Assembly: GCF_031656215.1 (NCBI RefSeq)
Contig: NZ_CP134228.1
Span: 2,747,001-2,811,000, forward strand
Length of the DNA: 64,000 nt
Source of the DNA: Mesorhizobium koreense
GTDB lineage: Bacteria > Pseudomonadota > Alphaproteobacteria > Rhizobiales > Rhizobiaceae
Direction: 5' to 3'
Part shown: positions 30,648 through 40,132 of the stretch, piece after piece
How positions within the stretch are numbered: position 1 is the first letter of the stretch
Layout of the letters: every line of letters starts with the position of its first letter
Position numbers and translations under genes: made by a program
The notes under the pieces: generated by a model
The model's database searches: none
Told to the model about the DNA's origin: nothing
Seen by the model: only the letters and a program-made list of their open reading frames with translations

Positions 30648-32909
30648 ATGATGCGGCAGTATGAGCTTGTGGAGCGGGTCCAGCGCTACAAGCCCGACGT
30701 CAATGAGGCGCTCCTCAACAAGGCCTATGTCTATGCCATGCAAAAGCATGGCCACCAGAAGCGCGCGTCCGGCGATCCCTATTTCTCGCACCCGCTCGAA
30801 GTCGCCGCGATCCTGACCGACATGCATATGGACGAAGCGACCATCGCGGTCGCGCTCCTGCATGATACGATCGAGGATACGACCGCGACCAGGCAGGAGA
30901 TCGATGAGCTTTTCGGGCCGGATATGGGCCGGCTGGTCGAGGGTCTCACCAAGCTGAAGAAGCTCGATCTCGTTTCGAAGAAGGCCGAGCAGGCGGAAAA
31001 TCTGCGCAAGCTCCTGCTCGCCATCGCGTCCGACGTTCGCGTCCTGCTCGTCAAGCTTGCCGACCGCCTCCACAACATGCGCACGCTCGACCACGTGCCG
31101 CCGGAAAAGCGGCTCAGGATCGCCGAGGAGACGATGGACATCTATGCGCCGCTCGCCGGCCGCATGGGCATGCAAGGCATGCGCGAGGAACTCGAGGATC
31201 TGGCCTTCCGTCACATCAATCCGGATGCCTACCGCACGGTGACCGAGCGTGTCGCCGAGATATTCGAGCGCAACCGCACCATCCTGACCGACATCGAGAA
31301 CGCTCTTTTGGCGCTGTTCGCGAAGTATCAGATCAAGGCGACGGTGAAGAACCGGCAGAAGAAGCCGTGGTCGGTGTTCCGCAAGATGGAGACGAAGGCA
31401 CTCTCCTTCGAGCAGCTTTCCGACATTTTCGGCTTCCGCGTCATCGTCGACACCGTCGAGGAGTGCTACCACGCGCTCGGCGCCATCCACACGACTTGGT
31501 CGATGGTTCCGGGCCGCTTCAAGGACTATATCTCCACGCCCAAGCAGAACGATTACCGGTCCATCCACACGACCATCGTCGGGCCGTCCCGGCAGCGCGT
31601 CGAGTTGCAGATCCGCACGCAGGAGATGAACCGCGTCGCCGAATATGGCGTGGCGGCGCATTCGGTCTACAAGGATGCCGGCAATGGTCCCAACGGCGCC
31701 GGGCCGACGATCTCCAAGGATACCAACGCCTATGCATGGCTGCGCCAGACGATCGAGGCGCTTGCGGAGGGCGATAATCCGGAGGATTTCCTCGAGAATA
31801 CGCGGCTGGAACTCTTCCAGGACCAGGTGTTCTGCTTTACGCCCAAAGGACGGCTGATCGCGCTGCCGCGCGGCGCCACGCCCATCGACTTCGCCTACGC
31901 CGTCCATACCGATGTCGGCGATACCTGCGTCGGGGCCAAGGTCAACGGCCGCATCATGCCGCTGGTCACCGAACTGAAGAATGGCGACGAGGTCGAGATC
32001 ATCCGCTCCAAGGCGCAGGTGCCGCCGGCCGCCTGGGAATCCATCGTGGTCACCGGCAAGGCCCGTTCCGCCATCCGTCGTGCCACGCGCTCCGCCATCC
32101 GCAAGCAATATTCGGGCCTCGGCATGCGTATCCTCGAACGCGCGTTCGAGCGCGCAGGCAAACCGTTTTCGAAGGACGGGCTGAAACCGGTACTGCCGCG
32201 TCTGGCGCGCAAGGACGTGGAAGACGTGCTTGCCGCCGTCGGGCGCGGCGAGTTGCCGTCGACGGACGTGCTCAAAGCCGTCTTCCCCGATTATAAGGAC
32301 GAGCGCGTCGCGAGCGTCGCGCCGGCTACGAGGCAGGAAGGCTGGTTCAACCTGCGCAATGCGGCCGGCATGCTGTTCCACATTCCTGGCCGCTCGTCCT
32401 CGCGCAAGAGCAAAAAGAAGAACGGCAAATCGGGCGGCAAGGAGGCCGAAGAGGCGAACGGCGCGTTGCCGATCCGCGGCGTGCGCGGCGATCTGCCGGT
32501 GCGTTTCGCGCCGGAGGGCGCGGTGCCGGGTGACCGTATCGTGGGCATTCTGCAGCCCGGTTCCGGCATCACCATCTATCCCATCCAGTCGCCGTCGCTG
32601 ACCGCCTTCGACGATCAGCCGGAGCGGTGGATCGACGTGCGCTGGGATATCGGCGAGGAACACCGGGAGCGCTTTCCCGCGCGCATCTCGGTGACGGCGA
32701 TCAACGCGCCGGGATCGCTTGCCGACATCTCCAAGGTGATCGCCGACAACGACGCCAACATCCACACGCTGTCGATGGCGCGCACCGCGCCAGATTTCAC
32801 CGAGATGCTTTTCGATCTGGAGGTCTGGGATTTGAAGCACCTGAACCGGCTGCTCTCCCAGCTTAAGGAAGACAAGGCCGTCAGCGAGGTCCGCCGGGTG
32901 AACGGGTAG
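30648..32909 (+). CDS. rsh: Bifunctional (p)ppGpp synthetase/hydrolase (RelA/SpoT family)
   Basis: A 753-residue long-form Rsh, the single such enzyme typical of rhizobia. The HD hydrolase is intact (His48, His72, Asp73 and the HDTIED motif at 72-77), as is the synthetase (RFKDYISTPKQNDYRSIHTT). A TGS domain (VFCFTPKGRLIALPRGAT), a helical/zinc-finger region and a C-terminal ACT domain (ISVTAINAPGSLADISKVIADND) follow. It makes and degrades the alarmone that sets growth rate and symbiosis or stress responses. The insert RSSSRKSKKKNGKSGG between ZFD and ACT is basic and low in complexity. Confidence 0.96.
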   Translation: MMRQYELVERVQRYKPDVNEALLNKAYVYAMQKHGHQKRASGDPYFSHPLEVAAILTDMHMDEATIAVALLHDTIEDTTATRQEIDELFGPDMGRLVEGLTKLKKLDLVSKKAEQAENLRKLLLAIASDVRVLLVKLADRLHNMRTLDHVPPEKRLRIAEETMDIYAPLAGRMGMQGMREELEDLAFRHINPDAYRTVTERVAEIFERNRTILTDIENALLALFAKYQIKATVKNRQKKPWSVFRKMETKALSFEQLSDIFGFRVIVDTVEECYHALGAIHTTWSMVPGRFKDYISTPKQNDYRSIHTTIVGPSRQRVELQIRTQEMNRVAEYGVAAHSVYKDAGNGPNGAGPTISKDTNAYAWLRQTIEALAEGDNPEDFLENTRLELFQDQVFCFTPKGRLIALPRGATPIDFAYAVHTDVGDTCVGAKVNGRIMPLVTELKNGDEVEIIRSKAQVPPAAWESIVVTGKARSAIRRATRSAIRKQYSGLGMRILERAFERAGKPFSKDGLKPVLPRLARKDVEDVLAAVGRGELPSTDVLKAVFPDYKDERVASVAPATRQEGWFNLRNAAGMLFHIPGRSSSRKSKKKNGKSGGKEAEEANGALPIRGVRGDLPVRFAPEGAVPGDRIVGILQPGSGITIYPIQSPSLTAFDDQPERWIDVRWDIGEEHRERFPARISVTAINAPGSLADISKVIADNDANIHTLSMARTAPDFTEMLFDLEVWDLKHLNRLLSQLKEDKAVSEVRRVNG

Positions 32910-32953
32910 AGGGAGGGACGGGTACCTGAGATTTGATTGGCGCGCGGCTTCCT

Positions 32954-33092
32954 ACTCCCACCCCTAACCCCCCACAAGGAGGAGGGGAACTTCGCTCCGG
33001 CGCCGCATCATAGCGCAAACTTCGACGATTTTAGCCCGGAAAGCGATGCTGGCGTCTCCCTCCCTTGCGGGGAGGGGTTAGGGGTGGGGGTA
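32954..33092. repeat. Long-range inverted repeat of C-rich/G-rich palindromic element
   Basis: The left arm (about 32954-32990) contains CCCACCCCTAACCCCCCAC and the right arm (about 33056-33092) GGGGTTAGGGGTGGGGG; they are largely complementary. Elements of this composition are scattered between genes in Mesorhizobium and related genomes. It lies between the convergent rsh and cystathionine-lyase genes and may end transcription from both. Confidence 0.7.
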
Positions 33093-33165
33093 CGAAGCCG
33101 CGCAGATCGCATATGCGATTGCTCTGCACCAGTGGGGCCGACTTGGCCAGCCGGTGACGTTGTGG

Positions 33166-34332
33166 TCAGTTCCGTGCCGCCTTCAGCCCACGCGAAATAT
33201 CGGCCTTGAGATCGTCCACGTCTTCCAGCCCGATCTGCAACCGGATGACAGGGCCTTCATAAGCCTTCTTCACGGTACGATCGCCGAGGAAGACGTTGAC
33301 GGCGAGGCTCTCATAGCCGCCCCAGGAATAGCCGAGACCGAATATATCCAGCGCATCGAGGAAGGCATGCGCTTCTTTCTCGCCACCGCCGTCGAGCACG
33401 ACCGAGAATATGCCGCTCGCTCCGGAAAAATCGCGCTTCCACAGCGTGTGGCCAGGGTGGCTTTCGAGGCCGGGGTGCAGGACGCGGGCGACGCCTTTCT
33501 GCGTTTCCAGCCAGCGCGCGATGTCGAGGGCGCTCTTCTGGTGGTGGGCAAGCCGCACGCCCATCGTGCGCAGCCCGCGCAGCACCTGATAGACGTCGTC
33601 CGGCCCGGCGCAGACGCCCATGGTGGTGAAGGTTTCCCGCAGCTGCGGCCAGCACGCCTCGTTGGCCGAGACGGTGCCGAGCAGCACGTCGGAATGCCCG
33701 CCCGGATATTTGGTGGCGGCGTGGATGGAGATATCGACCCCGTGGTCGAGGGGGCGGAAGTAGAGCGGCGTCGCCCAGGTATTGTCCATCATGACGATGG
33801 CTCCGGCCGCATGCGCGGCCTTCGCTATCGCCGGGATGTCCTGCATCTCGAATGTGTTGGAGGCAGGCGATTCCGTGAACACGACCTTCGTGTTCGGCTT
33901 GATCAGGGCGGCGATGCCGGCGCCGATCTCCGGATCGTAATAGTCGACCTCGACGCCGAGCCGCTTCAGCATCGTATCGGCGAAATTGCGTGTCGGATGA
34001 TAGACCGAATCGGTAATCAGAACATGGTCGCCGGCCGACAGGAAGGCGAGTAGCGGCAGCGTCACGGCGACGAGACCGGAGGGCAACGCGACCGTGCCGG
34101 CGGAACCCTCGAGATGGTCGATCGCATCGCAAAGCGCATCGCTCGTCGGCGTTCCGCGCGTGCCATAGGTGTATTTCTGTTTGCGCGAGACCATCGTCGC
34201 GGCGTCTGGGTAGAGAACGGTCGAGGCATGCACGACCGGCGGGTTGACGAAGCCGTAAAACTCACGCGGGTCGTTGCCGATATGGGCAAGCTGCGTGTTG
34301 GTGCCCATCTTGCTGTCAATCCGTCTCGCCAT
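33166..34332 (-). CDS. metC: Cystathionine beta-lyase (Cys/Met metabolism PLP enzyme)
   Basis: A 388-residue PLP enzyme of the gamma family. The PLP lysine is Lys208 (HAATKYPGGHSD); YTYGTRGTPTSDAL and MMDNTWATPLYF are the substrate-loop and PLP-stacking blocks of the MetC subgroup. It cleaves cystathionine to homocysteine, pyruvate and ammonia. AGGA lies five bases before ATG 34332. It is divergent from the PAP2 phosphatase gene, 80 bases apart. Cystathionine gamma-lyase or synthase is less likely given the R-G-T-P-T pattern. Confidence 0.87.
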   Translation of the reverse strand: MARRIDSKMGTNTQLAHIGNDPREFYGFVNPPVVHASTVLYPDAATMVSRKQKYTYGTRGTPTSDALCDAIDHLEGSAGTVALPSGLVAVTLPLLAFLSAGDHVLITDSVYHPTRNFADTMLKRLGVEVDYYDPEIGAGIAALIKPNTKVVFTESPASNTFEMQDIPAIAKAAHAAGAIVMMDNTWATPLYFRPLDHGVDISIHAATKYPGGHSDVLLGTVSANEACWPQLRETFTTMGVCAGPDDVYQVLRGLRTMGVRLAHHQKSALDIARWLETQKGVARVLHPGLESHPGHTLWKRDFSGASGIFSVVLDGGGEKEAHAFLDALDIFGLGYSWGGYESLAVNVFLGDRTVKKAYEGPVIRLQIGLEDVDDLKADISRGLKAARN

Positions 34333-34412
34333 ATGCGTCCTGCCCTGCTAGCAAATGCGAAAAAGGCATAGTCGCCGTGCGGGGCGGGTGCAACCTGTAC
34401 GGATTGAGCCAG

Positions 34413-35234
34413 ATGGATTCTCCGGTGAAAGACGAAGCGCTGCCGCCCGCCGGACGACGGATTCGTGTCGCGCGGGCCGTCAAGGCCGCGTGGCTTTCCC
34501 TGACGCGGCCGCCGCTGATCGGTTCCACGTCCTGGACGCGGTCCATGACGTGGCTGGCGCTTGCCGCGGTCGTTGTGGTGTTCGCCGCGCATCTTCTCGA
34601 TGACAGCGCCACCCTTTTCGTCCGGGCGAGCCATTCCCCGTTCCTCGCCGTCATGGCGGAAATAACCGATGTCGGCAAATCGCAATGGTATCTGGTGGCG
34701 GCCGCGCTCCTGTTCATCGGCATCGCCTGCCTCGACTGGGAAGCGCGAAGCCGCTCCGGCCGTTCCCGGCTTGCCTTTCTTTTCGCGCAGGCCGGTTATG
34801 CGTTTCTGGCCGTCGGATTTGCCAGAATCATCGTCAGCCTAGCCAAGGTCCTGATCGGCCGGGCGAGGCCCATACTGTTCGACGAAGGCGGATCGCTCCA
34901 TTTCCAGCCCTTCACCGCCGCCGATGTGTTCAACAGTTTTCCCTCCGGTCATTCGGCCACCATGGGCGCGGTCGCGATGGTGCTGATGCTCTGGTTCCCG
35001 AAGGCGCGCGTCCCGATCTTCCTGCTATGTGCGTTTGCGGCGGCGACGCGCATCGCCGCCCGTGCGCATTATCCCTCGGATGTCGTCGCAGGTTACGCCC
35101 TCGGTTTGCTCTCAGCCTTGTTCCTTGCGCGCTGCCTAGCGCGCCGTCGTGTCGCTTTCCGCTTCAAAAGCGGTGCGCTGCTGCCTGTTCCAAGGTTTCG
35201 GCTTTGGGGGAGGAAAACCTCTCGCGATGGCTGA
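34413..35234 (+). CDS. PAP2-superfamily membrane phosphatase
   Basis: About 273 residues with five or six membrane segments and the full phosphatase signature: KVLIGRARP, PSGHSATMG and RIAARAHYPSDVVAG. It probably dephosphorylates a lipid pyrophosphate or phosphatidate on the outer face of the inner membrane. The start is uncertain: ATG 34413 lacks a good Shine-Dalgarno, and GTG 34377 would add twelve residues. It is alone on this strand before the aap leader. Confidence 0.84.
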   Translation: MDSPVKDEALPPAGRRIRVARAVKAAWLSLTRPPLIGSTSWTRSMTWLALAAVVVVFAAHLLDDSATLFVRASHSPFLAVMAEITDVGKSQWYLVAAALLFIGIACLDWEARSRSGRSRLAFLFAQAGYAFLAVGFARIIVSLAKVLIGRARPILFDEGGSLHFQPFTAADVFNSFPSGHSATMGAVAMVLMLWFPKARVPIFLLCAFAAATRIAARAHYPSDVVAGYALGLLSALFLARCLARRRVAFRFKSGALLPVPRFRLWGRKTSRDG

Positions 35235-35620
35235 CGCGCCAGCCGGTGCCTCCGACCGGCTCATGTCCCGTTCCGCCGAACCGCTTTATTTCCGCCGGTC
35301 TGCCGTCGATCTGTTCTTATAAAGTGAGGGAAAAGTAACCGAAGAACGGCGGCCCGGAACAGAAATTGCGTCATCTTCCGGTTCTCGCGCAATAGTATGC
35401 CAATAAAGCGCCGATTTAAACGTTGGCGCCTGTTGATGCCACATCTTCGCCGTCTTTCGTACTTGACCGCCGCCCAATAATCGCCTTCGATGGCATTCGC
35501 GAATGGGAGAGCAGCCCGATGGGAAGGCCGTCATGGCGCCAGCCATGTTCGGACCGCTGCTTTCGCGAGGGAAAAAACACCGGGCTGCGGCACCGGAATA
35601 ACGACAAAGGGTGAGTAAAC
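35235..35620 (+). other. Gene-free leader of the aap operon
   Basis: 386 bases between the PAP2 gene and aapJ. I see no convincing protein-coding gene on either strand. The stretch is less GC-rich than the genes around it. AAAGGGTGAG just before aapJ is a good Shine-Dalgarno. I found no clear sigma-54 site, although aap genes are under nitrogen control in Rhizobium leguminosarum. Confidence 0.5.
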
Positions 35621-36652
35621 ATGCGAAAAGCTCTTCTTACAGGCATTCTGAGCGCTGCCGCACTGGCTTATATGGCTGCGTCGGCCAATGCGTCGACGCT
35701 GGACGAAGTGAAGAAAAAAGGATTCGTACAGTGCGGTGTGAACACGGGGCTCGCAGGCTTCGCCGCACCGGATTCCAGCGGCAACTGGAAGGGTTTCGAC
35801 ATCGACATCTGCCGGGCCGTGGCTGCCGCCATTTTCGGCGACGGCGACAAGGTGAAATTCACGCCGACCACCGCCAAGGAGCGTTTCACCGCGCTTCAAT
35901 CGGGCGAGATCGATCTGCTTTCGCGCAACACGACCTGGACCGAAACGCGCGACACCGAGCTCGGCTTCAACTTTGCCGGCGTCAACTACTATGACGGCCA
36001 GGGCTTCATGATCAACGCCAAGAAGCTCTCCGGCGTCACGTCGGCGCTGCAGCTTTCGGGCGCCTCGGTATGCGTGCAGACGGGCACGACGACGGAACTC
36101 AACCTCGCCGACTATTTCAAGGCGAACCACATGGAATACCATCCGGTGGTTTTCGAGAAACTCGAGGAGAGCTACGCCGCTTATGATGCGGGCCGCTGCG
36201 ACGTCTATACGACCGACCAATCGGGCCTCTATGCGATCCGGCTGACGCTGAAGAACCCGGACGACCATGCGATTCTGCCGGAGATCATCTCCAAGGAGCC
36301 GCTCGGCCCGGCCGTGCGCCAGGGCGACGACCAGTGGTTCGACATCGTGAAGTGGACCCTCAACGCGATGATCATCGCCGAGGAGGATGGCATCACGCAG
36401 GCCAATGTCGAGGAGATGAAGAACTCCGACAAACCCGAAATCAGGCGTGTCCTGGGCCAGGAGAAGGGCTCCAAATACGGCGCCGACCTGGGCTTGAGCG
36501 AGGACTGGGTCGTCAACATCGTCAAGGCCGTCGGGAATTACGGCGAGTCCTTCGAGCGCAATCTCGGCCAGGGCAGCCCGCTCAAGATCAAGCGTGGCCT
36601 CAACCAACTCTGGAACAAGGGCGGTATCCTCTACGCACCGCCCATCCGCTGA
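35621..36652 (+). CDS. aapJ: General L-amino-acid ABC transporter, periplasmic binding protein
   Basis: A 343-residue binding protein with a signal peptide ending ANA before residue 25. The SBP_bac_3 signature is present (WKGFDIDICRAVAAAIFG), and the body matches the AapJ/BztA group: ERFTALQSGEIDLLSRNTTWT and the two cysteines of SVCVQTGTT and AGRCDVYTT. The protein binds many L-amino acids. A perfect 10-bp hairpin separates it from aapQ, which fits its need for higher expression than the membrane parts. Confidence 0.95.
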   Translation: MRKALLTGILSAAALAYMAASANASTLDEVKKKGFVQCGVNTGLAGFAAPDSSGNWKGFDIDICRAVAAAIFGDGDKVKFTPTTAKERFTALQSGEIDLLSRNTTWTETRDTELGFNFAGVNYYDGQGFMINAKKLSGVTSALQLSGASVCVQTGTTTELNLADYFKANHMEYHPVVFEKLEESYAAYDAGRCDVYTTDQSGLYAIRLTLKNPDDHAILPEIISKEPLGPAVRQGDDQWFDIVKWTLNAMIIAEEDGITQANVEEMKNSDKPEIRRVLGQEKGSKYGADLGLSEDWVVNIVKAVGNYGESFERNLGQGSPLKIKRGLNQLWNKGGILYAPPIR

Positions 36653-36668
36653 CGCATGACATCGGTTC

Positions 36669-36693
36669 CGGGAGGCGGTCTATCCGCCTCCCG
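36669..36693 (+). other. Intercistronic stem-loop between aapJ and aapQ
   Basis: CGGGAGGCGG and CCGCCTCCCG form a perfect 10-bp stem with loop TCTAT, starting 16 bases after the aapJ stop. There is no proper T-run, so partial termination or protection of the aapJ message from decay is more likely than full termination. Confidence 0.65.
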
Positions 36694-36714
36694 CCCTCTT
36701 GCTGAGGAGCAACC

Positions 36715-37905
36715 ATGGCGTCGCAGGATACAGTACATGCGATCGACACCGGCAAGGTGTCGCCGCTCTATGACCCGAAGATACGCGGGATATTCTTTCA
36801 GGTCCTGCTTTTTGTCTTTCTTGTCGGCTTCATCTACTGGATTATCGGCAATACGATCGACAATCTGCAACGGGCCCATATCGCCTCCGGCTTCGGTTTT
36901 CTCGAGCGCAGGGCCGGTTTCGACGTCAGCGACGCGCTGATCGCCTACTCGTCCGATTCCACCATCGAGCGCGCGCTTTTCGTCGGCTTTCTCAATACGG
37001 TTCTGGTTTCGGTGCTGGGCATCCTCACGGCGTCGGTCCTGGGTTTCCTCGTCGGCGTGGGCCGGCTTTCCACCAACTGGCTGATCCGCAAGATCTGCAT
37101 GGTCTATGTGGAAGTCTTCCGCAATATACCGCCGCTGCTCGTCATCTTCTTCTGGTATATGGGCGTTCTGTCGGTGCTTCCCCAGCCGAGGGACAGCATC
37201 CGGATGCCGCTGGGCAGTTTCCTGAACAGTCGCGGTTTCTACTTTCCGAAATTCGTCTGGGGCGAGCACGCATGGCTGGTAGGGGTAGCTTTCGTGATAG
37301 CGATCGCCCTTGCCATCTTCGTCAAGGTGAAGGCCACGCAGCGGCAGATGGCAACCGGCCAGCAGTTTCCGGTACTATGGACGTCGATCGCGCTGATTGT
37401 CGGCCTGCCGGTACTGGCCTTTCTGCTTGCCGGTATGCCGCTTTCCTTCGAGGTGCCGAAGCTCTCGACCTTCAACCTGACCGGCGGCGTTCAGGTGAAG
37501 CCGGAGTTTCTCTCGCTCTACCTGGCGCTCTCCTTCTATACGGCTGCCTTCATCGCCGAGATCGTCCGCGCCGGCATCATGGGCGTGCCGCACGGCCAGT
37601 CGGAAGCTTCCCACGCTCTCGGCCTCCGTCCGAGGACGACGCTTCGCCTGGTCGTCGTTCCGCAGGCGATGCGCATCATCATACCGCCGCTGACCAGCCA
37701 GTATCTGAACCTCATGAAGAACTCCTCGCTCGCGGTCGCGATCGGTTATGCCGATCTTGTCGCCATCGGCGGCACCGTGCTCAACCAGACGGGCCAGGCG
37801 ATCGAGATCGTCGCCATCTGGATGGCGGTCTATCTGGGGTTGAGCCTGTTGGTCTCTCTCTTCATGAACTGGTTCAATGCCAAGATGGCATTGGTGGAGA
37901 GGTAG
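36715..37905 (+). CDS. aapQ: General L-amino-acid ABC transporter permease AapQ
   Basis: A 396-residue membrane protein with an N-terminal helix ([19 protein letters not shown]), a large periplasmic region and the HisM-type permease core, including the EAA loop around [27 protein letters not shown]. The protein is longer than usual polar-amino-acid permeases, as is characteristic of AapQ/BztB. GAGGAG precedes ATG 36715. It forms the channel with AapM. Confidence 0.95.
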   Translation: MASQDTVHAIDTGKVSPLYDPKIRGIFFQVLLFVFLVGFIYWIIGNTIDNLQRAHIASGFGFLERRAGFDVSDALIAYSSDSTIERALFVGFLNTVLVSVLGILTASVLGFLVGVGRLSTNWLIRKICMVYVEVFRNIPPLLVIFFWYMGVLSVLPQPRDSIRMPLGSFLNSRGFYFPKFVWGEHAWLVGVAFVIAIALAIFVKVKATQRQMATGQQFPVLWTSIALIVGLPVLAFLLAGMPLSFEVPKLSTFNLTGGVQVKPEFLSLYLALSFYTAAFIAEIVRAGIMGVPHGQSEASHALGLRPRTTLRLVVVPQAMRIIIPPLTSQYLNLMKNSSLAVAIGYADLVAIGGTVLNQTGQAIEIVAIWMAVYLGLSLLVSLFMNWFNAKMALVER

Positions 37906-37909
37906 TCCC

Positions 37910-39067
37910 ATGCAGGAACATGACCTCTCCTTCGTCCGTACCGAAATGATCATCGCCGAAGCGCCGCCGCGCTCCACGCAAGGTTTCGGGAACTGGCTGC
38001 ACACCAACCTGTTTGCGTCCGTCACCGATTCCGTGCTGACCATCGTCGGCATCGCGATACTGGTGCTTGCCGTTCCGCCGCTGGTCGACTGGCTGTTCCT
38101 GTCGGCGCAATGGGTCGGGACCGACCGCAGCTTCTGTGCTACCACCGCGCAGGGCGGCGTGCGGCCGGACGGGTGGTCGGGCGCGTGCTGGGCTTTCGTC
38201 GCCGACAAGTTCCAGCAGTTCATCTACGGCCGCTATCCCTTCGCCGAACGCTGGCGGGTCAATCTTGTCGCCGTCATGTTCGTGGCCCTGCTCGCGCCGC
38301 TCCTGATACCGAGCGTGCCGCGCAAGGGCCTGAACGCGCTTCTGCTGTTCATCGTGTTCCCCATTGTCGCCTTCGTTCTCCTTCTGGGCGGCTGGTTCGG
38401 CCTTGCCCATGTCGAGACGCCGCTTTGGGGCGGTTTGATGGTGACGCTGATCCTCTCCTTCGTCGGCATTTCCGTGTCGCTTCCCTGCGGCATCATCCTG
38501 GCGCTCGGCAGGCGTTCGCGGCTGCCCGTCGTCAAGATGGTCTGCGTCGCCTTCATCGAACTGATCCGCGGCGTGCCGCTGGTGACGGTGCTGTTCATGG
38601 CGAGCGTCATGCTGCCGCTCTTCCTGCCGCCTGGCACTTATTTTGACAAACTTCTGCGCGCCATCGTCGGCGTGGCCATCTTTGCCTCCGCCTACATGGC
38701 CGAAGTCATTCGCGGCGGCCTGCAGGCGATCCCGAAGGGCCAGTTCGAGGGTGCTGATTCGCTCGGCCTGACCTATTACCAGAAGATGCGCCTCGTCATC
38801 CTGCCGCAGGCGATCAAGCTGGTCATTCCCGGTATCGTCAGCGAGTTCATCGGCCTCTTCAAGGACACTACCCTTGTCTATATCATCGGCATGTTCGACC
38901 TTCTGGGCTCCGTCCAGCAGAATTTCGCCGATGCGACCTGGGCGTCCGCGCAGACCCCGATCACGGGGCTTGTCTTCGCCGGTTTCATTTATTTCGTGTT
39001 TTGTGCCGGCATGTCCCGATATTCTATGTTCATGGAACGCCGGCTCGACACCGGACACAAACGATAA
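37910..39067 (+). CDS. aapM: General L-amino-acid ABC transporter permease AapM
   Basis: A 385-residue permease. The core has [20 protein letters not shown] and the coupling loop [20 protein letters not shown]. The long periplasmic insert with C-containing [18 protein letters not shown] is shared with AapM/BztC. I start at ATG 37910, five bases after aapQ ends and preceded by GGAGAGG inside aapQ, rather than at an upstream start that would overlap aapQ. Confidence 0.95.
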   Translation: MQEHDLSFVRTEMIIAEAPPRSTQGFGNWLHTNLFASVTDSVLTIVGIAILVLAVPPLVDWLFLSAQWVGTDRSFCATTAQGGVRPDGWSGACWAFVADKFQQFIYGRYPFAERWRVNLVAVMFVALLAPLLIPSVPRKGLNALLLFIVFPIVAFVLLLGGWFGLAHVETPLWGGLMVTLILSFVGISVSLPCGIILALGRRSRLPVVKMVCVAFIELIRGVPLVTVLFMASVMLPLFLPPGTYFDKLLRAIVGVAIFASAYMAEVIRGGLQAIPKGQFEGADSLGLTYYQKMRLVILPQAIKLVIPGIVSEFIGLFKDTTLVYIIGMFDLLGSVQQNFADATWASAQTPITGLVFAGFIYFVFCAGMSRYSMFMERRLDTGHKR

Positions 39068-39078
39068 GGGGAAATTCC

Positions 39079-39882
39079 ATGGTCACCGAAAACGCCGTCA
39101 AGGCCGAGGAGATCAAGGTCCACAAGGACCGCATGAAGGTGTCCGACACCGACGTCGCCATCGAGATCGTCGCCATGCACAAATGGTACGGCGAGTTCCA
39201 TGTGCTGAAGGACATCAATTTGAAGGTCATGGGCGGCGAGCGCATTGTCGTATGCGGTCCCTCCGGCTCGGGCAAGTCGACCATGATCCGCTGCATCAAC
39301 CGGCTGGAGGAACATCAGAAGGGCAAGATCGTCGTCGACGGCATCGAACTCACCAACGATCTGAAGAAGATCGACGAGGTGCGGCGCGAGGTCGGCATGG
39401 TCTTCCAGCATTTCAATCTCTTCCCGCATCTCACCATATTGGAGAACTGCACGCTGGCGCCGATCTGGGTGCGCAAGGTTCCAAAGAAGCAGGCCGAAGA
39501 AACGGCCATGCACTTCCTGAACCGCGTGAAGATCCCCGAGCAGGCCAATAAATATCCAGGCCAATTGTCCGGCGGCCAGCAGCAGCGCGTGGCGATCGCG
39601 CGCTCGCTTTGCATGCATCCGCGCATCATGCTCTTCGACGAGCCGACCTCGGCGCTCGATCCCGAAATGATCAAGGAAGTGCTGGAAACCATGGTGAGCC
39701 TCGCCGAGGAAGGCATGACCATGATCTGCGTGACGCACGAGATGGGCTTCGCCCGCCAGGTGGCCAACCGCGTGATCTTCATGGACGCCGGACAGATCGT
39801 CGAGCAGAACACGCCGGCCGAGTTCTTCGACCACCCGCAACACGAGCGCACGAAGCTGTTCCTGAGCCAGATACTGCACTGA
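39079..39882 (+). CDS. aapP: General L-amino-acid ABC transporter ATPase AapP
   Basis: A 267-residue ATPase of the GlnQ group: Walker [10 protein letters not shown] (about residues 58-66), signature LSGGQQQR, Walker [12 protein letters not shown] and the switch histidine in CVTHEMGFA. The first 30 residues precede the nucleotide-binding domain and are rich in charges. ATG 39079 has AAGGGG seven bases before it. It ends the aapJQMP operon. Confidence 0.96.
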   Translation: MVTENAVKAEEIKVHKDRMKVSDTDVAIEIVAMHKWYGEFHVLKDINLKVMGGERIVVCGPSGSGKSTMIRCINRLEEHQKGKIVVDGIELTNDLKKIDEVRREVGMVFQHFNLFPHLTILENCTLAPIWVRKVPKKQAEETAMHFLNRVKIPEQANKYPGQLSGGQQQRVAIARSLCMHPRIMLFDEPTSALDPEMIKEVLETMVSLAEEGMTMICVTHEMGFARQVANRVIFMDAGQIVEQNTPAEFFDHPQHERTKLFLSQILH

Positions 39883-39910
39883 GGCGCGATTATCCCGTCA
39901 GTCGCTTTCG

Positions 39911-40130
39911 GTGCGTCCTTCGAGGCTCGCCCTGCAAGGACGCGCCATTGCTGGCCGCCTTGCGGGCTCGCACGTCAGGATGAGGAAGGTTGGCGGCGGC
40001 CGCCCAAGATGAGGAGGGCGTATGCCGACGATCCGCGACAAAGGCTTCAAAAGCTCGGTCTGCAAAAGGGCAAGCGCTCGACCACCCTCATCCTGAGGAG
40101 CGAGCGAAGCGAGCCTCGAAGGACGCACGG
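39911..40130. repeat. Pair of inverted rhizobial-type palindromic repeats
   Basis: The left copy (about 39911-39990) opens with GTGCGTCCTTCGAGGCTCGC and ends GCTCGCACGTCAGGATGAGG after an insertion; the right copy (40085-40130) reads CCCTCATCCTGAGG, then GAGCCTCGAAGGACGCAC, the reverse complement. The same two-copy arrangement recurs at 56745-56897. Such elements lie between genes throughout many Rhizobiales genomes. Confidence 0.8.
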
Positions 40131-40132
40131 AT

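Noticed and set aside
30606-32840. A 744-codon open frame on the minus strand opposite rsh
   Set aside because: It is a shadow of the high-GC third-position bias of rsh, with Asp/Arg/His-rich low-complexity translation and no recognisable domain.
34377-34412. GTG start extension of the PAP2 phosphatase
   Set aside because: The added residues are not hydrophobic or conserved-looking and overlap the divergent promoter region; kept only as an alternative.
35235-35620. Sigma-54 promoter for aapJ
   Set aside because: I could not find a TGGC-N9-TTGC-like pair with proper spacing; partial matches were no better than chance.
39911-40130. CRISPR-like repeats
   Set aside because: Only two inverted copies with unequal spacing, and no array of direct repeats or cas genes.
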